Source: Gordonia effusa NBRC 100432 (GTDB taxonomy: Bacteria; Actinomycetota; Actinomycetes; Mycobacteriales; Mycobacteriaceae). From it: 64,000 nucleotides of DNA. The stretch spans positions 79,295 to 143,294 of the forward strand of contig NZ_BAEH01000096.1 in the NCBI RefSeq assembly GCF_000241305.1, given 5' to 3'. The stretch's first letter is position 1. The number at the start of each line of letters is the position of its first letter. A program made the position numbers and the translations under genes. The notes beneath the pieces were generated by a model. That model made no database searches. It saw only the letters and a list, made by a program, of their open reading frames with translations, and was not told the origin of the DNA. Shown one piece after another: positions 28,662 to 37,463 of this stretch.

Positions 28662-31600
28662 ATGAAACGATTTCTGATTGTCGGTTGCGGTGGTTCCGGT
28701 GGTGCCACGCTCGCCTACATGATGGATCAACTCCGATCCGACCTCGCCGCGCATGGGATCAATCGTTTGCCGGCTGGCTGGCAGTTCGTGCACCTCGACG
28801 TCCCGACGTCGCCTTCACCGGTCGAAGGCGTCGGCAGTGTCCGCGATCAGGGTGGCGTCTACGTGGGTACCGGTCCGGAGAGCGATAGCTACAAGGTGCT
28901 CGACAACGCGCTCAGCCAACGGCTCGCCGCCAATTCCGCGCTCGACACCATCGCGACCTGGGCGCCACGCGAGCCGGAGACTGTCTACACGCCGCTGTCC
29001 ACCGGCGCGGGGCAGTATCGCGCCCTCGGCCGGATGATCACCTTGAGTCGGCTCACGACGGTGCGCAAAGCTCTGCAACAGGCGTGGGACGAGCTGTATC
29101 TCAACTCCACCGATACCGAGATGCGGTCGTTGTCGATCCCCGGTGCCGGCTCGTACAACGCCGAGGATCAGCCGATCGTGCTGGTGGTGTCGTCGATGGC
29201 AGGTGGTGCGGGCGCATCGATGGCACTCGATGTGTGCCGCATACTCACGCTGGTGTCGGGCGTCGACCCCAAATTGATGGGTGTGTTCATGGTGACGCCG
29301 GATATCTTCGAGTCGTTGCCCGATTCCGCGGTGACCGGCACCCGCGCCAACGCGCTCGCGATGCTCGGTGAGATCGTTGCCAGTCAAACCGGCTCGGCGC
29401 GCGCGACCGATGTTGCCCTGCTGCGTGCCCTCGGCCACGAAAATGGTCAGGGCGAACGTATTCCGTTCGCGCGCGTATTTCCGGTCGGACGGTACGTCGG
29501 CGCTCAACGCACGGTGTTCGGCGACGGTACTCCCGGCGCTGTCTACCGCGGGCTGGGTCGTGGTCTGTCCGGCTTGGTGCTGTCGGGACCGGCGACCCAG
29601 CAGTTCGTAGAATGGGATCTGACCAACGCGGTCGGCGACCAGGGCTCACTGGAATATCTCGGTTGGGGTAACCAGCAATGGAACAACATCCCTTGGGGTA
29701 CTTTCGGTTTCGCGAGCCTGTCGATGGGCCGCGATCGCTATGCCGAATACGCCGCCCAACGCCTGGCGCGCTCGTCGGTGGATAAGCTCTTACACGGGCA
29801 CCTGCAGCGCGGTAATGAGGCATCAGACGAGGAGCAGGTTAACGCCATCCTCGATAACCAATGGGCCAATATCTGTGGGGCACTGGGACTTCCGGTGGTA
29901 AACGACCTTTCGGCCCGGCCCGATCCGCAGGGTGGGCCGGTGGGAGTCTCGGCGGGTATCGGCCCGTGGCTGGCGTCGACGGTATTGCCGGGCAATCTGG
30001 TTGCCAACCACGCGGTGACTATCCTTAACTCCGCGGTGCGTCCCTATTTGGATCAGACGCCGGGAGTCAACGGTGAGCAGTGGGTTGCCCGCGTTCACCA
30101 GGTGCTGGGCGAGCGGCGGCAGACGCTGATCGAGGGTGCGAATAACGCTGCCTACGGGGTGGCCTATCACTGGCATCTGAACTTCGCCGAAGCTCTCGAA
30201 TTGGCGACGTCTCGGGCCATCGCGACACAGGGACTGCCCTACGCCACCGGTCTGGTCAAACGCGTCGCGCGGACCTTGCAGGACGTGATTCTGCCTGCGA
30301 CCCAAGACCTTTCCAACTTCGGCCCGCGTGATATCGCCGAACTTCCCGGACATGTGCAGATGGCGCTGTCGTCACTCAAGGGCACCCTCGCGAATCCGGC
30401 GCAGCCCGCCGAGACGGTCCTCGACGGTGCGCGCGAAACCGTTGAACGTCAGATCTACGCGGCGTTATCGCACCACGTTTCCATCGCGGTCGGTGCGATG
30501 ATCAACGAGATCTTCGAACCATTGGTCGATGCGCTCAACGAGTCGCAAACCATCCTGCGCCAGGCGGCGTCGTCGACCCGGCGCGAAGTTGGGTTGGCCC
30601 TGCTGCAGACAACCGAATACGCGGCCTGGCCCGCCGATCGTGACGATTTGGTCGCCGAGCGGTTCGCCGAGGCCGATAACGAGGTAATGCTCACTCGCTC
30701 AGCGGATTTCAAACAGCGTTACGAACTAGACCTACCCATGTCGGTTGGCGCGGTCAACCCTGACCCGCGCTATTTCGGTGAGGGAGTGGCGCGGGCGTCG
30801 GCACATGTCATCACCGGCGAATGGTCGACGGTCGCCGGTCTGCGTGCCCCCGCCGAGGAACGTGCGGTCGTCGAACGCACCACCACGTGGCTCTCGCGTG
30901 GGTTCCCGCGTCATCCGGATACCGGTGATGGCCTGATCACCACACGCGCGACCTACGACGTCCACGTCCGCCCGGCCGAATTGCTCGACCGCGCACGGAG
31001 ATTCATCGCGCGGCCCGGTGAGTCCTTCGATCGGTTCTGCTCGGTGTCGTTGCGGGAGTACGTGATCGGCGCGGGAAGTGGGGGAGGCGGAGCCTATGCC
31101 GGCGGCACCGATGTCCCCGAATCCGAACTGGCGCAGCGTCGTACCGACATCGCGTTGCGATTCCGAGAGGCGATCAACCTGGCCCGCCCGTTGGCCAGTG
31201 TCAACGAGAACGCGATGCAAGCCATCCACGGCGTTTCGGAAATGGTGTACCGATACAAGTTCTCCGCGGTGCCCTTCCAAGGTCTGAGCGTCGCGCCGGA
31301 GATGGAAGCCGCACTGGCACAACAGTCTCGGGTGGACCGCAAGAGTGCGGACGCATTGCGCAATGCACTGACCGACGAGGCGAAGATCAAGCGGATCGAT
31401 ATTTTTGGGTCATACCCCAACTATTCCCCGCTCGCTTACGATTCGGTGGTCGAACCCGCGTCGCGGCAATGGCTCGCGGCGTCGGCAGGCCAGCGTAAGG
31501 CGTTCTGGACGATGCGCCGCTCACGTCCGCTGGAAGCGAGCCTGCCGATGCACCAGACCGAACGTCGGGCGATGGTGGCCGGCTGGGTTCTCGGTCGTGC

Positions 31601-32342
31601 GGTCGGCCGAATCCAGGTGCCCGAAGCGCCCTTCACACAAGCCGCGCATGTCTGGGATGACGAAGCGCGGCAATGGATCGCGTTCCCCAATCCACTGCTC
31701 ACGCCGCCGTCGGAATTTCTCGCCGATTACGACTGGTTGCCAGCTGTGCTGGAGTCGGTCTTGCTGGCAATGGCGCAATCGCACCAACCACCGGCGATGG
31801 CGTCGATGAAGCCCTATCGGGCGTTACGCCGAATCTATGACACCGGTAAGGAAAACGAGGCATCCGGACTCGATCTGATCGCCGCGTCACTCGTCATGGC
31901 TAACTGGTTGCGTGACGGAGAGACCCGGACCGGTGTGGCATCGGTGATCACCGAAACCGGCCCCGAGGTCACCATTGACCATCGAGCGGAGCGGTTACGC
32001 GGCTATCTGGAGGAGTACCGGGGCTTTGTCGGCCATCACTACATGAAGCCGGGCGAGGGTGCCGGCCCGGGTAGTGCGGGAGCCGTCGGCGGCGGCATCT
32101 TCTCCGTCGTGTCGGTGCGCCAACAGGCTTCCAAGACACCGCTGTTCCGTGACTTGGCCCCAGACGTGTATTGGGCCGCAACACAATTGATTGAGATGAT
32201 CGATGCCGCTCGCGCGGCGGCGCATCGACCGCCGACCGTTTCGGCGAACGGGCCGCAAGCGCCGATAGACAATTCTGGTCCGAGTTACGAAGTGCCGCAA
32301 ATGGATTCGACTTTCGAAGCGCCGAAGGGCGGGAACTTCTGA
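28662..32342 (+). CDS. Very large tubulin-like protein
   Basis: 1226 residues from ATG (the open frame extends upstream but overlaps the vWA gene). N-terminus MKRFLIVGCGGSGGATLAYM gives the nucleotide-binding beta1-loop (GCGGSGG, 8-14). Near 178-190 SSMAGGAGASMA corresponds to the tubulin/FtsZ glycine loop (GGGTGSG in FtsZ), here a variant. This fits the 'tubulin-like' family (PF13809 by memory) of bacterial proteins; the long remainder (about 400-1226) is predicted mostly helical and unlike FtsZ. Expected to bind GTP and possibly polymerise; polymerisation is inference. Its stop overlaps the next start by one base. Confidence 0.85.
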   Translation: MKRFLIVGCGGSGGATLAYMMDQLRSDLAAHGINRLPAGWQFVHLDVPTSPSPVEGVGSVRDQGGVYVGTGPESDSYKVLDNALSQRLAANSALDTIATWAPREPETVYTPLSTGAGQYRALGRMITLSRLTTVRKALQQAWDELYLNSTDTEMRSLSIPGAGSYNAEDQPIVLVVSSMAGGAGASMALDVCRILTLVSGVDPKLMGVFMVTPDIFESLPDSAVTGTRANALAMLGEIVASQTGSARATDVALLRALGHENGQGERIPFARVFPVGRYVGAQRTVFGDGTPGAVYRGLGRGLSGLVLSGPATQQFVEWDLTNAVGDQGSLEYLGWGNQQWNNIPWGTFGFASLSMGRDRYAEYAAQRLARSSVDKLLHGHLQRGNEASDEEQVNAILDNQWANICGALGLPVVNDLSARPDPQGGPVGVSAGIGPWLASTVLPGNLVANHAVTILNSAVRPYLDQTPGVNGEQWVARVHQVLGERRQTLIEGANNAAYGVAYHWHLNFAEALELATSRAIATQGLPYATGLVKRVARTLQDVILPATQDLSNFGPRDIAELPGHVQMALSSLKGTLANPAQPAETVLDGARETVERQIYAALSHHVSIAVGAMINEIFEPLVDALNESQTILRQAASSTRREVGLALLQTTEYAAWPADRDDLVAERFAEADNEVMLTRSADFKQRYELDLPMSVGAVNPDPRYFGEGVARASAHVITGEWSTVAGLRAPAEERAVVERTTTWLSRGFPRHPDTGDGLITTRATYDVHVRPAELLDRARRFIARPGESFDRFCSVSLREYVIGAGSGGGGAYAGGTDVPESELAQRRTDIALRFREAINLARPLASVNENAMQAIHGVSEMVYRYKFSAVPFQGLSVAPEMEAALAQQSRVDRKSADALRNALTDEAKIKRIDIFGSYPNYSPLAYDSVVEPASRQWLAASAGQRKAFWTMRRSRPLEASLPMHQTERRAMVAGWVLGRAVGRIQVPEAPFTQAAHVWDDEARQWIAFPNPLLTPPSEFLADYDWLPAVLESVLLAMAQSHQPPAMASMKPYRALRRIYDTGKENEASGLDLIAASLVMANWLRDGETRTGVASVITETGPEVTIDHRAERLRGYLEEYRGFVGHHYMKPGEGAGPGSAGAVGGGIFSVVSVRQQASKTPLFRDLAPDVYWAATQLIEMIDAARAAAHRPPTVSANGPQAPIDNSGPSYEVPQMDSTFEAPKGGNF

Positions 32343-35053
32343 TGACGTCGCTGACCGTATTCCTCGCGCCGTCCGGTGTCGCTGACGGGGTGTACGCCGC
32401 ACTGTCGGACCTGTCGGCAGCCGGATTGGTCGGTCCGTTCGCCTGGATCGGGCCCGAAGCGGAGAAGTCGGTCGAGTCGGTCGTGCTGGTTGAGGGCGGG
32501 CGGGCGACGGATGTCGCGCTGGCCGCACTGGTGTCCTCGCGGGTGACGACGGTGCTTCGGGTCTGCACCCTGGTGCCGGTGCCGTCTGTGTCGGACCGGG
32601 GAGTCGGTCAACTGTCGATCGCGGCGACCACTCGCGCGGCCGAAGTCCTCGCCTCTACCACCGGCGCCCGGCAGGTGGTGCGGGTCCGTATTCTGCTGGC
32701 ACGGTCCGGCGGAATCGCCGGTGACACAACGTCTCTCGCGATCGACGGCTGGCACAATATCGTGCTCTCACCCGAGGATGCCCGCAGTCCCGACTTCGGC
32801 AGGGTGCAACTGCCGCCCAACCCGTCCGATGCTGACGCCGGTCGCTACGCGGCGCCGGTCATCGCCGGACTCACCGGTCTGTGGAATGACGTCGCGCATA
32901 CACCACTTGACGCCGCGCCGGTGTTGCCCGGTCAGGTCGTCCGGCTGGCCCGGTCGTTCTACCGCAAGCTGGAGACCGGCGCGGTCGAGGGCGCACTCCG
33001 CGCCGAGGTGTTGACCCAGGACGGCACCCTTCCGTTACCCAGCGATCAACGCTCGCAGGTCATTTATGTCAACGACGTCGGCCTGGCCACCGCCACGATG
33101 GCGGATTCGTTGTGGCGCAAGCATTCCGGGGTGTTACGCGGACCGCGCTTGCCCTACGACGCCGCCCCGCCGGAGCGAGTGGGCGCGTGGCAAGTGTTGA
33201 AGATGTTCTTCGGTTTCCTCTGGGCGTCGATCAAGAACGCACCGGGTGCCTGGTACCGGACGGTGGCCGAGGGAGTTTCGGACAGTATCGCGCTGGGGGT
33301 CCAGCGGGCGGTGTTCGAAGGCGCACCAGCCGCATACGAAGTGGTGGTGCGTGGTCGTACCGCCAACGGCGAATACGCCGGTTGGGCCGACATCGGCGCG
33401 GCGTCGGGCCAACTGTCGGGCGCCCTGGACCAAACGGAGAATATCCACGACGGCGGCGCCGACCTGTCGGGTCTCTGGCAGGACTACACGCGCGCCGCGC
33501 TAACCCTCGCCGACGCGGGTACGCGTACGTCGGATCTGCCGCCGATCCAAGTGGGGCCAGCCCGTGCGATCATCGGCACCGCCGACGACCTAGTTCCGGG
33601 CCCGGCAAGCCGATTCACCGCGATTCCCGGTGTTATCGCGGCGGCGGTGCAAAGCGACGGCGTCGATGCCACCGATCCGCTGGGCATCCGTGACTTGCGC
33701 CAACGATTGTCCGACCACGAACGCACCTCCGATCAAGGACTTTCGGCGCGGGCGGTGCTAACCGACCTCAACGAGTGGGAGCGACGGACCTCGCGCAGTT
33801 TCGGTGTCGCGGTCGGCAGCCGATTGGCCGGTGCCTTCGGCAATTGCTATGGCGAGGTACAGCAACTTCTGGAACGACTGCGCAACGCACAGCAGCCACC
33901 CGAGCCACGCGACTCGAATATGAAATTGGCCCGCATCATCCAGGCGACCTTGGTGGCGTTGCTGCTTGTCACCGCGCTATCGGTCTACTTGGTGGTGGAG
34001 AATGTCGTGACCTGGTGGGTCGCGCTCATTGTCATCGTCCTGCTGTTCGCGGTCTGGTTCGGCTCGTGCGCAGTGATGTTCATCCGAACTCAACGCCATA
34101 TGTTTGCCATGCTCCATCAACGGCGTTCGGTAATAGGCGAATTCGAGGTCGACAAACAGAATCTCCGATCCGCGCTACGTGACCTGCGCCGCCTGTCGCA
34201 GGCGTATGGACAGTTCCTCTCCTGGAGTCGGGTGTTGGGCAGTTTCCTGTCCGCGCCGCTCGGCCCGGATCATTTCCAGCAGACGCAGTCGTTGCAGATC
34301 GATTGGGGGCTGCCGATGTCGACCGGCGTGGGTTCGGCGCAGCCGTCGCCCGACGACGTCACCAATGCGGCCGGCTATCTGCGGCGCGAACTGTTTCACC
34401 TCGGCTGGCTGAGTTCGTCCTGGGACAACTTGGTGCTGTCATCGATTCCGCCGATCCCGGGAAGTCGTGCTGCCGGCGGCGGTGCGGAAATGTCGCCGGT
34501 GTGGGCAGACCGGGGCCGGGGGACCGGCTCGTCGCTGGATCGTTGGTCGACTGATCTCTTCCGCGGAGCGGTCACCTCCACCGGAGCTGAACTGGTCTGG
34601 CAACGTGCCGTCGCGAGCCTTGGCGGGTCGATGTCGGAGTTGGTGCCCAGACTGGTCGGGTCGGTGAAAGTGGCCGGCGGACCGGTGGTGCCGTTGCCGG
34701 AATTCCTGGTCAACCTCGACCGCGACGTGCAACCGTCGGGCACGTTCGACCGGACGATGCTCACCGACTTCGCGGTGACTAACTCGGCTGCCAACGTTGC
34801 CGTCGACGTGCGCAGTCGCGCACTCACCGGGCTCGGCCGTGTTTGTGTTGCCACTCAACTCAGCGACGCGATGCCACTCGACGCGTTGGCCAACGCCGAT
34901 ACCCGTACCGACATCGGTTGGAACGAGACCACGCCGACCTGGACCAGCGAAGCCAGTGCCCCGAATGCCGCGGGCCCGGGCGGCGTGACCTCAGATCGCG
35001 GCGATGTCGATCCGTTCCGGGCTCCCGATCTGGGCAACGGGTTTGGGTTCTGA
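32342..35053 (+). CDS. Uncharacterised two-TM protein of the tubulin/GTPase operon
   Basis: 903 residues. I do not recognise the family. Residues 1-120 look like a compact alpha/beta domain (LTVFLAPSGVADGVYAALSDLSAAGLVGPFAWIG, VLRVCTLVPVPS). A hairpin of two transmembrane helices lies at about 535-580 (ATLVALLLVTALSVYLV and WWVALIVIVLLFAVWFG), with large hydrophilic parts on both sides that therefore lie on the same, probably cytoplasmic, face. The C-terminal 60 residues are low-complexity. Being between the tubulin-like and the HRDC-like genes with a one-base overlap, it is probably the membrane platform of the system (inference). Confidence 0.75.
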   Translation: MTSLTVFLAPSGVADGVYAALSDLSAAGLVGPFAWIGPEAEKSVESVVLVEGGRATDVALAALVSSRVTTVLRVCTLVPVPSVSDRGVGQLSIAATTRAAEVLASTTGARQVVRVRILLARSGGIAGDTTSLAIDGWHNIVLSPEDARSPDFGRVQLPPNPSDADAGRYAAPVIAGLTGLWNDVAHTPLDAAPVLPGQVVRLARSFYRKLETGAVEGALRAEVLTQDGTLPLPSDQRSQVIYVNDVGLATATMADSLWRKHSGVLRGPRLPYDAAPPERVGAWQVLKMFFGFLWASIKNAPGAWYRTVAEGVSDSIALGVQRAVFEGAPAAYEVVVRGRTANGEYAGWADIGAASGQLSGALDQTENIHDGGADLSGLWQDYTRAALTLADAGTRTSDLPPIQVGPARAIIGTADDLVPGPASRFTAIPGVIAAAVQSDGVDATDPLGIRDLRQRLSDHERTSDQGLSARAVLTDLNEWERRTSRSFGVAVGSRLAGAFGNCYGEVQQLLERLRNAQQPPEPRDSNMKLARIIQATLVALLLVTALSVYLVVENVVTWWVALIVIVLLFAVWFGSCAVMFIRTQRHMFAMLHQRRSVIGEFEVDKQNLRSALRDLRRLSQAYGQFLSWSRVLGSFLSAPLGPDHFQQTQSLQIDWGLPMSTGVGSAQPSPDDVTNAAGYLRRELFHLGWLSSSWDNLVLSSIPPIPGSRAAGGGAEMSPVWADRGRGTGSSLDRWSTDLFRGAVTSTGAELVWQRAVASLGGSMSELVPRLVGSVKVAGGPVVPLPEFLVNLDRDVQPSGTFDRTMLTDFAVTNSAANVAVDVRSRALTGLGRVCVATQLSDAMPLDALANADTRTDIGWNETTPTWTSEASAPNAAGPGGVTSDRGDVDPFRAPDLGNGFGF

Positions 35054-35056
35054 TCG

Positions 35057-37462
35057 ATGGCCGCAACCGCCGAGGATCTACTCGCCGCGCTGACACTCTG
35101 GGCGCAGCGGGAGCAGGCGCAGTCTGATCGACCAGTGCCGGCTGCCGACCAGTTGGTGACTATTTCCCGCGCGCCCGACACCTGGGCATCCGGGCCGATT
35201 TCCGAGGTGGCCGAGGTATGGGCACCGACAATCGATCACCTACTGCGGCAGGTCAGACTCGGCGTCCGCCCAGCGGTGGCCGCCGCCCAACTGCCCGATG
35301 CGCTGCATACGCCAATCCGAATCCCGCCGCCCGCACGCCATGCGGCGACCACAGCCGTGACCACACCGCAAAAGCAGCCCGATGAAGCGCAACCGACCAC
35401 GAAGCCCAGTGTGGCTGCCCCGGACGACCGAGCGGCCGTGGTCGCCGCATTGATCGAGTGGCGTGGCCGGTTGATCGCCGAGGGTGCCGAAGGCGCGGAC
35501 GCGATCAAAGACGTCACACTGCGCAATCTGGTGAAATACCGCCAGACCACCGAAGACCAGATTCGGATGAAACTCCCCGGTTCGGCCGCCGGGCTGGCCG
35601 CGGATTTGGCCCGTGTCTTCGCCGACCTTGGCGTGGTGACGCAGCAATCCCCGGAAGCCCAACCGTCGGAAGCCCAACCGCCGCAACCAGATCCACCGAA
35701 ATCCGGATCGCCGCAGCCGGTGGTACTCAGCGGCACCACGCCCTCGTCGCCGACTAGCACCGTCGACGCCGATCGGCTCGACCTGACACACGCCGACTTC
35801 GTCGCCTACGACTTCTCGCCCGCCGAGGTGACCCCCGGTGGCATCGGCATAGCCGCCACGACCGGCGGCGTATCCCTTAGTTGGGACCCGTGGCCGGTTT
35901 CTCCGGGACAGACGGTGATCTACCGCGTCGTCTCGGCCGACGATCAGCCGCCGTACAAACCGGAGGCCGGCGACCTGGTCACGGTGACGACCGCGCATGC
36001 CTGCGCGGATCAGCGATTCATGGTGTCGGCGGTACGTGCCTATCAAGTGTGGGTGCATGTCGGCCCCAACGCCGGAGCGGCCTGCGCCGCGCAGCCGGTG
36101 ATGTGGGCGCAGGGGTCGGAGATCAGCCCGGTCGATAATATGACGCTCACCGAGGACGAGGGACGTGTCATCGGTCAGTGGTCGGTGTTCCCGGGCACCA
36201 AAGCCGTTCGCGTGTACCGGATTCCGTTGGAAGGCGGTGGCACGCCAGGTGATGATCCGCGATTCCAGATCGCCGCGGGCGACGACAATCTGACGGGGTT
36301 CGTCGACGCCGATGTGCCGCGCGGTCGTCGGTACCTGTACCGCGCGCTGGCCGAAGTCCAGGTGAATGGTTCTCTGCGACTTTCTCGCCGCAGGCAACAA
36401 GAGATACTGGTGTCGGTACGACTGACACCGATCGAAGACCTGTCGATCACCATCAGCGACACCAACGCGCAATTCGATTTGACCTGGTCGACACCCGACA
36501 CCGGCGTCGTGCATATCTACCGATTCAACAAGCAGCCGCCGGCCGGTCTCGAACGTGAAGATCTCGATGCCGCAGCGCTCGAACTGCAGGGTTTTAGCGA
36601 GCAGACTCGAATCAAGCAACCGATCAGCGCACTCGACGCCAGGACATCGCAGATGGTCGGGGTGCCGTGGCCGCAGGGTTGGGACCGTGCGTATTTGACG
36701 CCGGTGACAGTGTCGGCAGGCCGCGTCCGGATTGGCGCCACCCGCGTGCAGGCGCGACCGCTGCCGCCGGTCCGATCGCCGCGACTGATCGAGCGATTCC
36801 ACACCGAGTTGATCACCTTCGGCTGGCCGGCCGGTGCTGCGAGCGTCTTTGCCTATATCGGCTATGGCAACGCGACCGTCGAGCAGAACACCTCGGGCAC
36901 ACCGTATTCGGAGGTGAGTTTCTCGGCTCACCAGCGCGATGGCGCGCTGAGTTTCAACCGCCATCTGCCGCCGAACGGTTGCACGATTTATCTTGTCCCC
37001 GTTGCCTATTCGGCCGGCGAGGAGATTCGCGGTGACGTCACCACACTCGACTACGCCGGTCTCTCACGGTGCGACTACACCTTCGCGGCGATCCCCGGGA
37101 CACGACCGGGCCAAATCATGGTGCGGCTTTATCTCCAGGCCGAAGCCGACATCGACGATCCGCCAGCGTTGGTCCTGGTACACAACCGCGATCGCCTGCC
37201 GCTGGATGTGACCGACGGTCGGAGTCTGAGTTTTCACAATCGGGGTGCCGTTGTGCCACATTGTCGGCTCGACCGGATCGGGCGCGGCGTAAACACCACC
37301 GACTGGCTGGTCGATCTGACTGGGATCGAAGGCTATATCCGGCTGTTTCTGAGTGAGAACGATCGGCGGCGACCGATCGCACTCAAAGATCCGTCGATGA
37401 ATCTGCTGTGGCTCCCGCCGGCGCCGCCGCCGGGTCCCGTCGCTCCGGCGCCCGGGTACTGA
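35057..37462 (+). CDS. HRDC-like plus beta-sandwich-repeat protein of the operon
   Basis: 801 residues, three bases after the previous stop. Residues about 125-195 fit the HRDC helical fold: VVAALIEWRGRLIAEG, then IKDVTLRNLVKYRQTTEDQIRMKLPG, i.e. the W-R, D-x-TLR-x-L and I-P-G-like positions of RecQ/RNase D HRDC domains. A Pro/Gln linker follows (about 200-240). From about 265 there are at least three fibronectin-III-like beta-sandwich units (VSLSWDPWPVSPGQTVIYRVV, GRVIGQWSVFPGTKAVRVYRI, AQFDLTWSTPDTGVVHIYRF). No signal peptide. HRDC suggests nucleic-acid or protein docking; both domain calls are from eye alignment, so moderate certainty. Confidence 0.7.
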   Translation: MAATAEDLLAALTLWAQREQAQSDRPVPAADQLVTISRAPDTWASGPISEVAEVWAPTIDHLLRQVRLGVRPAVAAAQLPDALHTPIRIPPPARHAATTAVTTPQKQPDEAQPTTKPSVAAPDDRAAVVAALIEWRGRLIAEGAEGADAIKDVTLRNLVKYRQTTEDQIRMKLPGSAAGLAADLARVFADLGVVTQQSPEAQPSEAQPPQPDPPKSGSPQPVVLSGTTPSSPTSTVDADRLDLTHADFVAYDFSPAEVTPGGIGIAATTGGVSLSWDPWPVSPGQTVIYRVVSADDQPPYKPEAGDLVTVTTAHACADQRFMVSAVRAYQVWVHVGPNAGAACAAQPVMWAQGSEISPVDNMTLTEDEGRVIGQWSVFPGTKAVRVYRIPLEGGGTPGDDPRFQIAAGDDNLTGFVDADVPRGRRYLYRALAEVQVNGSLRLSRRRQQEILVSVRLTPIEDLSITISDTNAQFDLTWSTPDTGVVHIYRFNKQPPAGLEREDLDAAALELQGFSEQTRIKQPISALDARTSQMVGVPWPQGWDRAYLTPVTVSAGRVRIGATRVQARPLPPVRSPRLIERFHTELITFGWPAGAASVFAYIGYGNATVEQNTSGTPYSEVSFSAHQRDGALSFNRHLPPNGCTIYLVPVAYSAGEEIRGDVTTLDYAGLSRCDYTFAAIPGTRPGQIMVRLYLQAEADIDDPPALVLVHNRDRLPLDVTDGRSLSFHNRGAVVPHCRLDRIGRGVNTTDWLVDLTGIEGYIRLFLSENDRRRPIALKDPSMNLLWLPPAPPPGPVAPAPGY

Positions 37463-37463
37463 C

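Noticed and set aside
35240..36964. 574-codon minus-strand open frame
   Set aside because: Mirror of the HRDC-like gene caused by high G+C; Arg/Gly-rich, no domains, and it breaks the tightly coupled operon.
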